Shown: piece after piece, positions 37,635 to 48,917 of the stretch
How positions within the stretch are numbered: the first letter of the stretch is position 1
How the letters are laid out: every line of letters starts with the position of its first letter
Source of the DNA: Metridium senile
Taxonomy: Eukaryota > Cnidaria > Anthozoa > Actiniaria > Metridiidae
Reading direction: 5' to 3'
Length of the DNA: 64,000 nucleotides
Assembly (NCBI GenBank): GCA_949775045.1
Contig: OX459096.1
Coordinates: forward strand, 49,467,790-49,531,789
Notes under the pieces: model-generated
Told to the model about the DNA's origin: nothing
Databases searched by the model: none
What the model saw: only the letters and a program-made list of their open reading frames with translations
Made by a program: the position numbers and the translations under genes

Positions 37635-37822
37635 CAGTTTTTATCAGTTGATACAACAAACAATATTTAAAACAACCACGAGAGCAGGAGAGCGCGCTAC
37701 ACGTAGAGTAACCATCACACGGTAAAGTCTGAAAGGAGTGACGTAGGCGAGCGTATAGAGTCTTAAAATAGCCTCTCGTAGTGTTTTTAAATGCCCTCTT
37801 ATTCTATCAACTGATAAAGACT
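37635..37822. repeat. MITE with 18-bp inverted ends
   Basis: Ends CAGTTTTTATCAGTTGAT and ATCAACTGATAAAGACTG are inverted copies with one mismatch. The interior is relatively GC-rich for the window and contains an unsupported minus-strand frame. Confidence 0.6.
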
Positions 37823-39251
37823 GTAGTAACATTTGAAACTGTTCACAAACATGAAACCTGACTTATTTGAATTATTCGGGCTTCCTGTGGGGTAAAACAT
37901 CTAGTAGGGGGGGGAGGGGGGGAGGTAGAAAGTAGCTAGGGATTGTGGGAAAAGAGAATATCTCAAGCGATGTTCAAGCGATGGCTTGTCATCTTTGTTC
38001 TTGCCCTAGTCCTTTATATATTAAAATCCAAAGTTAACACAGGAACCCCACTGTCGTTTTGGATTTACATAAGTGAAAGATGGCTCACGGCCTTATAGTC
38101 TTGTGTTAGAGATCATTGTAGTTTGTATAGAAGATAAGGTAGCTAGATGACGTATTACATGCATGGTATATGAACCGAGGGGTGAACATGTTCTTAGGTA
38201 ATAAACAAAACAGTGTTCAATACATCGGTAAACAAACCAACTGATTTATTTTCTGCCGTTCCATTTACTGAATATATCCATCAATTAATCAGTCTATTTA
38301 ATATCCGTTCATTCATTCATTCATTCATTCATTCATTCATTCATTCATTCATTCATTCATTCATTCATTCATTCATTCATTCATTCATTCATTCATTCAT
38401 TCATTCATTCATTCATTCATTCATTCATTCAACTATTTGATTTACTGTTTCGTTTAATCATTTATTCATTCATTCATTTATTCATCAATCTATAATCACT
38501 ATTTGTAACCAATAACAAATGAAAAAAGACATTCAAATAGATAAATAGCGGGACTAGCAAGTGGTTGTTCAATCCAACTAATCCATTCGTTTATAATCGC
38601 ATATGCATTGCATTCAAACATTTATTTAAACATTTGTTTTTAAATATTCAGTTGTAATAAAATTGACGACGACAAGAATTTATTCGACGTTAATTTACGG
38701 CTATTCGACGTTGCTCTCCCTAATCACGCAGACCGCCGGCAACGCAGGCTATCAAATAAATCGTAGAATAAATCTATAAATCTTAATTGTTGTCGTCAAA
38801 TTTATTTTAAAAAGACCGAAATGCTTTTAAAATTAAAATTAAAATTCATTTGTTTGTTCCATATATTAGTTTCTTCATTCATTTATTATTCATTGATTTA
38901 ACATATACTTATTTCGAAAAGGGTGTAAACGGCACAAAAGAATAATCAAGTAGAAGGAATCCCCGTGACGAGGGGTGTCTATGCTATTTTTAGAAAACGA
39001 TCTATTTCTAGCTTGTAACCATTCCAAACCACTCAGTTTCAGTTCTCCTACAAATACTCTACAAAAAAAAACAAAGAGGTCTAGAAATGGATATATGTAG
39101 GCTTAAATATTTATTTTATTTTTCAGATAAGTATTCACAGACTGCGTTAGAATTAAGATTAAAGAAATTAAATTTTATAATAATATGATAAATAGTATAA
39201 TAATATAATTGGTCAGTGTTAATTAATTGTACGGCGTATAAATTTGTGCTC
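37823..39251. other. Intergenic, microsatellite-bearing
   Basis: A G-rich tract (GGGGGGGAGGGGGGGAGG at about 37907) and an inverted TTCCTGTG pair (37878 and 38037) are the only marks outside the microsatellite. No gene seen. Confidence 0.45.
38307..38431. repeat. (ATTC)n microsatellite
   Basis: About 31 uninterrupted tetranucleotide units, with degenerate copies continuing near 38463-38485. The Phe-Ile-His-Ser frame over it is a repeat artefact. Confidence 0.98.
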
Positions 39252-39700
39252 TTATAAATTAGAGCTTAATAAAGAGGAAGATGACATAATTTCATGTGGT
39301 AAGTTGTTCCAATGGGCAATGGTTCTTGGGTAAAAAGAATACTTGTAGTAATCCCGTATGCAGTGAGGCTGTTTGTATCGATGAGTACAGGCTGACTGTC
39401 TAGTGTTCTTTGTGTTCTTTTTGAGGGTTTGTAGTTTATCGTGTTCATAGTAGACTAGGCCATTTCTCTGTTTGTAGATCATAGTGAGACGAGCATCTGA
39501 TCTTCTAGATTCCAAAGTTCTCCAGCCGAGGGAGTGCAACATGTCACTTACGCTGTCCAGACGATTAAATCGTCTGAGGACCCAGCGGGCTGCTCGGCGC
39601 TGGACCATCTCCAGTTGCTGGTCTTAAATTTTTAGTTGTGTATGGGTCCCAAACAGTAGCACAGTACTCAACACAAGGTCTCACCAGTGCTTTATATGTG
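39252..39700 (-). mobile_element. Non-LTR retrotransposon (LINE) reverse transcriptase C-terminal fragment
   Basis: On the minus strand, YKALVRPCVEYCATVWDPYT leads, after a frameshift near 39625, into VQRRAARWVLRRFNRLDSVS, then LGWRTLESRRSDARLTMIYK and HWNNLP. These are the conserved final segments of LINE polymerase ORFs (the region after the reverse-transcriptase core). The fragment is 5'-truncated and frameshifted, so it is a dead copy. CR1/L2/RTE-type assignment needs a search. Confidence 0.85.
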
Positions 39701-40019
39701 AGCACCTATGATAAGTACATTTATTATATACATACTGAGAAATACTCACTTAAAATATATTCAGTAAATTTTCGTTCATTCACTGGTCTCAGCCAATCAG
39801 AGAGACAAACGACGTTTTTTCACCGTGAAAAAAAGGCGTTCGCGGATCTGATTGGACGAACGATGTTTTTTCACTGCACTTGAATGGTTTCCATCCCTGC
39901 GCGGGTGGACTTGGTAGCTTTGTCATTGAACGAAATAGTCTTGTCAGTGTTGTTGTTGTTGTTGTTGTTGTTATTTTACTAAAATAGGTCGTTTTTTTAT
40001 TGTAGTCGAAAGCATAAGA

Positions 40020-40166
40020 ATGGAAGAAAATAGATTTGTTACTCCCAATGACACTGTAGAGGATTATGTAGAAAGTCTACAAAACAAGAATACTAAGGGA
40101 AAAACTGAGCGAGATGTAGGGCTTTTAAAACGCTATCTAACATTCATAGATTCGGATTCTGAATAA
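40020..40166 (+). pseudogene. Probable N-terminal remnant of a DUF3504/Crypton-type tyrosine recombinase
   Basis: A 48-codon frame starting MEENRFVTPNDTVEDYVESL, with the core NKNTKGKTERDVGLLKRYL and a stop. The NKNTKxKTExDxxLLKxFL pattern resembles the start of the core-binding domain in KDKIFT/DUF3504 recombinase-like proteins common in cnidarian genomes. The catalytic domain is absent. This reading is from remembered family patterns and needs a profile search. Confidence 0.45.
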
Positions 40167-40576
40167 ACTAAGTTAAACATTTTTGCATTTTTTTTTTCAC
40201 AAAAATGCAGCATAAGTTGTCTCACATTTTCATTCTATTTGTGTTTAAGGCAAGAATTTCTGTATTGGTCTTTTCTGCATATCACTGATATGATTTTGCA
40301 GTTTTACAGTACATTTAAGCTTAATGATCATTGTACTTGTTTTCAATGATCTTTGTACCAATTGTAATAAGATATTCTTCATCGCATTTACTTATATTTT
40401 GCAGTTTGAGAATCAAATAAAAGATTATGGAATATTATCAAATTTCTCAAAACTCACTCGCTCGAAGACTCGCTCGTTCGTTTTTTTGATACTGCACAAC
40501 TCGTGAATAAAAACCGTACGCGCGCACTTTCCATGAAGTATTCTCTATTTAAAGGGATAAAATAATTGAAGTTCAA

Positions 40577-41311
40577 ATGTTACACGGGACAACTCGCAAC
40601 AACAACTTTCCGCGCAACAAAAGTTGTTTCGTGTAACATGGCGCGCGGTCACAACTTTTAGCGATTTTTTGTTGCGGCAACATGTTGCAAGTTTTTTAAC
40701 GACCATCAAAACCTGCAACAAAATATGACGAATTTGTTGCAAGTTGATCTGTGTAGCACGCTCGCCGTCAATTTTCTGCGCAACATTAGCTTGTCATCAA
40801 CTTGAAAACGAGGTCGCTTCAGAAAACAAAATGGCGGCTGTCACTCTCTCAAAAGAGAAAGCCGGCAAAGAAGACCGTCTAAATGACGCTGAACGACGAA
40901 AATTGATAACACATATGAAAGGAAAGCCTACTTTGTGGGATGGCAATGCAAAAAGCGGAAAGGTTGAAAAGTTTAAGCCATTCCCTTGTCCACACAGCTC
41001 TGGCTTTCTTCTTTGGTCGTTCTTCGTTATCATCTTCAAAACTATCGGCCAAAAACAGCATCAAAACAAAGTTTGCATTGCGACGAAGAGCCAACTGCTC
41101 GACCGCTATCTTTGTTTACAAATGTGGCCGCGCAGAGACTAGTTACTAAATCGATGTTGCCATTACGACGTTGCGCTAAAGGTTGACCCGTGTAACATCC
41201 TGTTGTCCGCAAATGTTGCGTTAAAAGTTGTCTCGTTTGAAATGCTTTACGCTAGAACAATTTGTTGTTGTCGGAAAGTTGTTGTTGCGAGTTGTCCCGG
41301 CCGTGTAACAT
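40577..41311. mobile_element. Non-autonomous PIF/Harbinger element with two convergent ORF remnants
   Basis: Terminal inverted repeats: ATGTTACACGGGACAACTCG at the left; at the right, CGAGTTGTCCCGGCCGTGTA and ACAT. Inside, the plus-strand frame from 40831 starts MAAVTLSKEKAGKEDRLNDA and reaches LITHMKGKPTLWD, like the start of a MADF DNA-binding domain. The minus-strand frame from 41094 starts MALRRNANFVLMLFLAD and reaches KKKARAVWTREWL, like the N-terminus of a Harbinger/HARBI1-type transposase. They meet head-on near 40975, as expected if the centre of a two-gene autonomous element was deleted. No catalytic domain remains. Confidence 0.75.
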
Positions 41312-42672
41312 CACCTTTATAAAGTCACATCATATAAAACTGAAAACTGAATAAACAGTGTGCATGATCCCAGAAACATCCGTGCATGCATTACAGATTT
41401 CGTTCAATTTTGTAGGGGTGATAGGGAGACTTGACTTGATAGAAATAGCAGTTTCAGGCGCGAATCCAGGCCGGTTGCATTGGCAACGACACTTTTACAG
41501 TCATCTAGAAATCGTAATTATTGTAAGCTTTCTTGGACTTTAGGTCAATTAATTTTAGGTCTGGATTGATCTGCCCCTAAGTATTATCAATTTGCTTGTG
41601 TTTTACGCCTCTTTCACATTACCCTAGCCTGTCAGCCGTCCTCACCCCTCCCCCTCCGTTTATCCCCCTAGGGGGGAGGGTTGGTGACGGCTGTACAACT
41701 CTTTCACGTTACCAGGTTCGCAGCTTTGTTGTATGCCGGTATCTCATAACGTTAATTCTGGTGTATGAGAAATGGAAATAAAACTTATTGAAAAAGCCTT
41801 GTAGTCTTGTCTTTATTGATCACGTACAGAAAAGGGCCATATTTTGTACGTTAACGACGCGCTCACGATACAACAATGCTAAAAGCAAAGAAACAAAGCC
41901 CAGCAATGGGTTAACCGTTCATATAGTGTAGGGGTAAGTTCTTCTTTTCCTCCTTTGAATAGCGCGAATTAGGTTTCTGTCAGGATAGAGCAGATGAGGC
42001 TGAAATCTTCATCCACTACGTAAGCCGATGCGATGCTTCAGCTGTTTCAAGTTTTAAAATGATTTTTCATCCAATTTCACGCTAGCATAACATAAAATAT
42101 TTGATTTACAAGAAAAAAGAGCCTACCATCAAATTTTTCACATCCATAAAGATAACATTGCACAGTTTCGTAAACATTGCTCTAAAACTAACGAAGATAT
42201 AAGAGTTTTGAAACTAAGCATTTTTGCAAAGTATTGTTGCCACTAATAGACACGTAATTTTTTTTTTAAATTGCAAAATTCATAACTTCGTCAATCTAAA
42301 AGCAATATGATAACGAAACTTTGCAGATTTACTAATATCGATGTGAAAATTAATGTGATGGTAAACCTATTTTCCCGAAAAACAAATATCTTATAGTGTC
42401 ACGTAAGTGTGATATATAGAAGGTGTTGTAGTTACATTTTCAGTTGTCTGGGGAGATCAGTCTTATAAAGAAGCTTTTTTTTTCTTATACCACATTTTTC
42501 TTTCCTTTTTCCTTCGGCTTTTAATTCATCCTTTTCTATATTTCATATACATACATTGTAGTAATAAAGTGAGTCGGGTTTTTCCCATTTAATCAATAGG
42601 TGTGATATAACTCCCATACCCTGGCATTAGCAGCCATTCTCATTAGTCTATTAACTACTTTATAAAGCTAAA
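41312..42672. other. Intergenic, contains a short palindrome
   Basis: No gene seen. 41633-41693 is an imperfect palindrome (CAGCCGTC ... GACGGCTG with C-rich and G-rich inner arms around CCCCCTAGGGGGG). Confidence 0.5.
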
Positions 42673-42878
42673 GGCCTGGGCAAACGGTTTCAACATTTGC
42701 TTCAACATCCGTTCGATTTTGTTGAATGTTTAAAGGCTTTTAAACTCTTTCAACATTGTTGAAACGTGTTGAATCAATGTTGAATTAATTTTGAAAGAGT
42801 TTAAAAGCGTTTAAACATGGCCACAAAATCGAACGGATGTTGAAGCAAATGTTGCATGGAACCGTTTGCCCGGGCCCT
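42673..42878. repeat. ~200-bp hairpin MITE
   Basis: The left arm (GGCCTGGGCAAACGGTTTCA, ACATTTGCTTCAACATCCG) pairs with the right arm (CGGATGTTGAAGCAAATGTT ... ACCGTTTGCCCGGGCCC). The centre has TTTAAACTCTTTCAACATTG repeats that also pair. Nearly the full length is foldable. Confidence 0.85.
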
Positions 42879-43221
42879 AAGAAGACTACACTGATCGTGT
42901 TCACAGTAGGATGCATGGGCACGGGTGTCCAGGCACAGGCTAAGTGCACAATGGTTGGGGCATTTGTGTTTTAAATCAGTTTACCTCTCTCTCGAATTAT
43001 TAAGGTAATGTATTATTATAATGTACAAGCATTTCAGATACCTCAGCATTGAGTTGTATTCAACTAATTCTAAAGTATATATATTACACGTTATCGAGTC
43101 TTAGAGTTATCTATCGAGAACCGTGAAAAGTTATTTTGTTCTCTCAAAAAAGGCGCAAAATTTCCCGTAGCAGATATATCATGCACGCGTTTTAGTAAAT
43201 TGTTGTAGTATAATGTCCAAA

Positions 43222-46200
43222 TTACTGGTATATCCTTTCATACAACACTGCTTGATCGTCGTAAATTACATTTCCAGGTTTGTCCTTACTTGAAGCATTA
43301 TTCAGTTGACAATATTTGAAGGATTGTGAGCTGTACAGGTTGACAGATTTACACTGAAAGGTTTGCAAGCATTGAAGAACACATTCTATATCTGACGCTA
43401 TCTTAGACTCGCTAATCACTTGATTCTCCATGGCAACGCCCTTCGTAATATTGAACAAACCAGTGACGTAATGATCTAAAAACAGAAAAAAAGTGTTGGA
43501 CAACTTGTATTAGATCAGCTAAAATAGCGATGTATTAATTGCATGGGAACGGATTAAACAAAAACTGAGATATATCATTAATCTCCTACCTATATCCAAG
43601 AACCCAAATGTAATTTCAATGTATAAACCGAACCGTAATCTTCGTTCGTCATCACAAAATATTCTATCAGTACAGTCCTATAATCTGAAATCTTATGGTT
43701 ATCGCTCCTTCACTGTAGCTGCTCCTGAACTCTGGAACTCACTGCCGAAATGCATCAAGTCTAGCTTCTTTCGAAACTGAACTAAAAACACATCTTTTCA
43801 AATTAGCTTATTCTTTGTAATTATGTCTTTTTGTTACTGCTGTTGTTGTTTGAATTGTAACAATCAATGTATAGCGCTTAGAACAGATTTGTATTTGCGC
43901 TTTATAAATAATAATTATTATTATTATTAATCGGTCCTTATACCAATTTTTTTATTTTTGTCTTCTCCTGCGCAGTCGCAGTTTGTGCTATCAAGAAAGT
44001 TATTCCGAATCTGATATTTCATACTTACAGATATTCTGAAAAATAAACGAAAAGCCTGTTCCAATAATTAATATATTGTAAGCGTTAACAGCTTTTTCCT
44101 TTGACTAATGTTTTGTTTCACACGACTGAATTCCACGAAATAAGTGGGTTCTGGATCATTTGTTTGAAGATACGGCATCCATCATATTTAAGAATTAAGA
44201 ATAAAATATGGATAAAATACATTAAGAATAAAATATCTAACTATTATTTATTTTACTTTAAACAATATTACATGAACCAAAATGCATTTCGGTCTTGCAA
44301 TGCACTATTCAGTATGCACTATTCCGTATTCTACGTTTTTTGAAATAACTGTATAGTATAATCATGCATATTTGTTAGTGAAATACAAAGGATTCACAAA
44401 TATGTGAACATATATATCTCGATACAATAGCTTATAATTAAACCCTATTGTGGTCACCGTTTGGCTGAAATAAAGAACAAACGTCAACTAAACATTGATA
44501 TGACATGAATACATTGATAAATACCTCTTTCGCATATGAAACCCTGTATCAGTCTATTAGTAGAACAACTAATATCATTCCATTGACCATTAAAAGAACT
44601 GTAATCAGTCATTTCTACACATTTTTCTTGGACATCGTTACCATTAGCATCTATCCAGTTAGTAAACGATACACTTTCTTCGGTTACCCAAGCAAACTCG
44701 ACAGGATTTCGGTAAAGGCCGATCCACACGGTCTTTCCTTTGGCAAAATTTTGAAAGACAAATTCATTTTCCTCGGCACTGCTGAATGTTACCAAATGTG
44801 CCTTCTTAGCCTCGCATTCATGCTTTGCATTAGTCCAAGTAAGTGTATCATAGAAAGCTTTGTAGCATGAGGTTCCGAAAAACGTCCACCCAGCTTCACA
44901 TGGCGACTCTGGAAGGAACAGATTGTGGAGAACATTACGATTACGAAGGTGATAATTATAGACGATCTCGCGCGATGATTGGCTCGAGAGCTATTTTTCG
45001 ATAACCACCCATCGTTTTGCATGCTGTTAGTATAAAATAATAGATTTCTTTTCTGGAATCATGAACAACGTTTGTAATTAAATAAAAACAATGAATCATG
45101 ATTATAATCAAAGTACTTCGACCATGCTCAGTAGTAGTGTGCGCACCGAATTACCCCCTTTTTTCGTGAGGCTCGTGAGGTTCGTGAGGAAGACTTACCA
45201 GAGAGGGCTTACCGGAGAGGACTTACTGGAGAGGACTTAGCGTAAAATGAAAAAAAAAAAAAAAAAAAAAAATAGAAAATGATAACAATGAAAAAAAAAA
45301 AAAAATGAATGTGAGGTTCGTGAGGAGCAAACGAAGAGCAAACGAAGAGCAAACGAGGAGCAGACGAGCAAACGATGAGCAAACGATGAGCAAACGATGA
45401 GCAAACGATGAGCAAACGATGAGCAAACGATGAGCAAACGATGAGCAAACGATGAGCAAACGATGCGCAAACGATGAACAAACGATGAGCAAACGATGAG
45501 TCAACTAGGAGTCAATGAGGAGTCAACGATGAGTCAACGATGAGCAAACGATGAGCAAACGCTGAGTTCACGATGAGTAAACGATGAGTTCCCGATGAGC
45601 AGGGAGAGCAGGATTTTAAAAATGAAAAAGGAAGAAAAGAAAAAGAAAAAACAATAAATAAATAATATATATATAAAAAAAAGAAAAAAATAATAATAAT
45701 GAAGAAATAAAAATACGAATTATCGGTTCGGCTCGGGGTAAGTCCTCTCCGGTAAGCCCTCTCCGGTAAGTCTTCCTCACGAACCTCACGAAAAAAAGGA
45801 GGTAATTCGGTGCGCACACTACTACTATGCTTTCTTACCTCTTATACACTTACAGTTGACTCTCCCGTAAGCGACCACCTTCGGATCAGAAGAAAGTGGT
45901 CGCTTACGGTAGATGGTCGCTTACGGTAGATGATCGCTTACGAGAGAGTCAACTGTATTTTTAAAAAGGGTTTCTTAAGGATTGGCGAACGTCATGCATT
46001 CCGCCAAGATCCAAAAATAGCCGAAATAGCCATACGCACAGGCAGCTCAAAATCATAATTATCTGACAACATTGACATACAAAATTACAAAATAAATGTA
46101 ATTTCCGCCTTGCATGGTTCGCATTTTGTCGCTTTTTTATGAACAAATCAAAGTCACTTGTCAGGTATTAGTATAGTATACGATATAGAGAGAAGTGATG

Positions 46201-47664
46201 TATATTAAAATATTTCATGTAAAAACATTAGCCACTGGTTAGGGAGATTCGGTAACAACTCCCTGTATCTCGACTTAAAAAAAAACATCGTTTTACTTTA
46301 TTTATTTATATAATAAACATCGATGTACTAGAACTATTGCACTAGTAGCCATCCCATCACATTCGAGAATTTTTGATGGCCATGCATAGTATTATGTATT
46401 GAAAAGTCTGCCTTGTCATATATTTTTAATGATTCGTTAAGACGATCCTACTTTAATACTTGCATGACATCATTTCTTTGTCAAGTATAAATTGGCAAAT
46501 AAATGGTTGTACGTAGGTAGGCGTCCAGCAGTTAATGTTGTCCAAAGCAAATGCGATTCAGCCGATCGCGAACTGATTATTTCACCGGATATCAGGGTCG
46601 ATTTGCCAATCACATACAATGTAAATGTTGATTTTTTTTCCTGGTCGTTTGATGTTGATTTCATGTAGTTCAACATTTTTTGAACTGAAAGCCAGTTTGT
46701 TCATTTATTTACCATTATACCAGAGGCTCAACGACAAACGTTCTCTCTGCAACGTGGTATTTTTTTTATTAAAGATAATATTTTTAGTTAACAGAGGCAA
46801 GTCCAGAATATGTATTCCGATCAATTGGGTTTTCACTCAAGTTTTGTCCATTAAAATAGATATTCCCACACACACATACTAAATATATTTGAAACGTTTC
46901 ACCAATTTGAGAACGGCTAATAAAATCCAAAAATTATACCGTGAGAAAAGAGTTGTCCATATTGAATAATATCAAGGCATGTGGGAGGCTACGGTCATGT
47001 GCAAAATACCTTGGTACACACCCGTTTGGAACATTACTGCATATTAGTTTATTAGTTTACGATCTTCTTTGATATTAAAATTCAGCTTTTCCCCTCTCCC
47101 CCTTTAGCCTCAACACAGCTAATGCCTGGTCGACGGAGGGTTTGAAACAAAATTGTGATAACTTTTGAAAATCGAAATCGAAGTCCGCTTTGTACTGTGT
47201 TTTGTTAGTGCATCTGTTCAAAGAACAATTTGATACGTTTAAGTTCAAAATCACAAAATCAGAAAAATTACCGAAGCTCATGATCCATTTTAAAATTAGG
47301 TATATCTAGAAGTATTTCGCAGGATTTCAGGAAACGTCAAGTTTCCTTTAATTCACTGAGTTATTAAACTACAATGCGATTATTAACAAAACCATGCAGA
47401 GTTTTTCTTCACCAATTTAGAACTAAAAGGACACGCAATAACGATACATACTTACCCAAAACTGAAGCATTCGCCACGTTAAATGCAGTCATTGATAAAA
47501 GCTGAAATATTTCAAATAGATAAACCATTGCTTGAAAATTTATCTCAGTTTTACATCGGAAAAAATACTAACATACAATGTATGGTATAGGAAAATAACT
47601 GATTTTGATGTTTTACCTGAAGAACAAACAAGCAGATATGCCGACCAGGCTTCTTTGTCTTCAT
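43222..47664 (-). CDS. Secreted C-type lectin with C-terminal PAN/apple domain
   Basis: Four exons, 47664-47617, 47501-47456, 44908-44525 and 43475-43222, have matching phases (0, 1, 1) and total 732 nt, i.e. 243 residues. Residues 1 to about 28 form a signal peptide (HICLFVLQLLSMTAFNVANA). The third exon is a C-type lectin domain: CEAGWTFFGTSCYKAF, AKKAHLVTFSSAEEN, WIGL, KCVEM, GQWNDISC and a final C. The loop lacks the usual EPN or QPD sugar-specificity triplet, although WND is present, so calcium-dependent sugar binding is uncertain. The last exon is a PAN/apple-like module (IASDIECVLQCLQTFQCKSV ... YCQLNNAS). No membrane segment or GPI signal is visible; the protein is probably secreted, with a role in recognition or adhesion. 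The second intron (2.5 kb) is the one invaded by the foldback element. Confidence 0.88.
43600..43935 (+). mobile_element. LINE 3' end remnant
   Basis: Plus-strand frames read SSSQNILSVQSYNLKSYGYR then SFTVAAPELWNSLP, and after a frameshift ETELKTHLFKLAYSL. These are the closing residues of CR1/L2-like polymerase ORFs. The sequence continues into a short 3' UTR (ATGTATAGCGCTTAGAACAG) and ends in an (ATT)n tail near 43905-43929. It is 5'-truncated and sits in the last intron of the lectin gene, antisense to it. Confidence 0.8.
45130..45826. mobile_element. Foldback element with 12-bp internal array
   Basis: About 95-bp inverted ends: AGTAGTAGTGTGCGCACCGA at 45130 and the inverse ending at 45826. 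The ends are themselves built of short repeats (GTGAGGTTCGTGAGG, CTTACCGGAGAGG). Between poly(A)-rich stretches lies a 12-bp array, GAGCAAACGAT(G)-type, from about 45333 to 45600, giving spurious HRLLIVCSSFA frames. ATGCT occurs just outside both ends and may be the target-site duplication. It lies in a lectin-gene intron. Confidence 0.85.
45851..45957. repeat. TA-flanked pogo/mariner-type MITE
   Basis: Ends CAGTTGACTCTCCCGTAAGC and the inverted CGAGAGAGTCAACTG are bounded by TA. The unit GGTCGCTTACGGTAGAT is repeated inside. Only 25 bp from the foldback element. Confidence 0.75.
45958..47455. other. Lectin intron, no further feature
   Basis: Remainder of the second lectin intron. No additional exon or repeat could be supported. 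Confidence 0.45.
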
Positions 47665-48309
47665 CTTAACAGTTTTCAGATCACTATAGGACTTAGTATT
47701 CTATAATGGCTTGATGGTTATAGTATGGTTACCAATCATGGAACTAGAGTATAGAATATCGGTGCAAAAAGTATTTGATGGTATTATATGACAGTAAATA
47801 ATCGTTACAATGTTTCGTTCACCTGTTCTCTGTTAGTACAATAGATACATCAGTGTTGATACTGAACTCAACTCACGTCAATCACCGTGACAACGTGTGA
47901 AATTGAGAGCTCAGTGAAAAAGAAGACACATTGAAAATTGCAATTATTATAAGAAAGTTCGAGATATATCATTGGATTAAGATATAAATTAAAGATATCA
48001 ATCAAACCAGAGATTAAATGAAGTGACATTTAATGAAGCAATTCCATGATGCCCTATTCATTTATCTGTGGTTAAAATGCAACACTGATAATTGGAAGGC
48101 GACCGTTCAGTTTCAGGGACTGTATTTTTTTCTAGAGTGGGAGGGGTGGGACCCGAAATGGCTATCAAATCGGGGCAGGAGCGGATTTGTGCTAACAATA
48201 TATAGGAGGGAAGTGTGCATACAAGTTGTAAATTTTATAAAAAATGAACGTTTTTAAACTGAAGAAAGAAATGAAAGGTGTGAATGGACTACTTCTTATC
48301 TTCAAATCG
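47665..48309. other. Lectin upstream / intergenic
   Basis: Probable promoter of the lectin gene just above 47664. No gene seen. The 74-codon frame at 48033 is unsupported. Confidence 0.4.
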
Positions 48310-48520
48310 TCATGATTTACATAAGTTTTAACTTGAATTTCTCGGCCAGATTTACTTTTATCTTGACAATTTAAGTAAAATATGAAAGAAGAACTAACGT
48401 TGGAGTTTCATAAGTACTATATGACAATATTCACGTCCGTTCTGTATGGGATATACAACGGCTCGTCTTCGACGAGCTCACCGTTGTACGTATATCCCAC
48501 ATAAACAGATCGGCCACTCA
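48310..48520. repeat. Dispersed repeat family, copy C with terminal palindrome
   Basis: The best copy of the family also seen at 18405 and 24889. It ends in a palindrome: GGGATATACAACGG, then CTCGTCTTCGACGAG, then CCGTTGTACGTATATCCC. Confidence 0.75.
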
Positions 48521-48917
48521 TATCGTATATGTTATATAACCTGAATAATAATTGTAATAGTAATAATTAAAAATGCATGCATGAAAGAAATCGTCAATTT
48601 TATTAAGCAACAGAAAATAACAATTTCCTTTAGTGAATGATTATCCGTCTGAAAACTTTCTTTTGATAACATTTGATAACATTTTTTTCAAATGGTTTAT
48701 TGTCTATTCACTTTCGCCATGCAGAGACGGAAACATTACGTGATTCAATGTTTTCAAATAGTCAATATTCTTGTATAGATGGTTTCCATGCATACTGATG
48801 TAAATACAGTTTCAATTCTTATATCATAACAGCTTGTGCAGAAATGTGTAACGGATATTCTAACACAGCTTGTTCAATCGAAAGGTTTTACAGTCTTATC
48901 GCGTGATCATCACGTGT

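Noticed and set aside
38213..38440. 75-codon frame of repeating Ser-Phe-Ile-His
   Set aside because: It is the ATTC microsatellite translated.
45209..45504. Three overlapping frames with HRLLIVCSSFA repeats
   Set aside because: They arise from the 12-bp array inside the foldback element; open in several frames, hence not coding.
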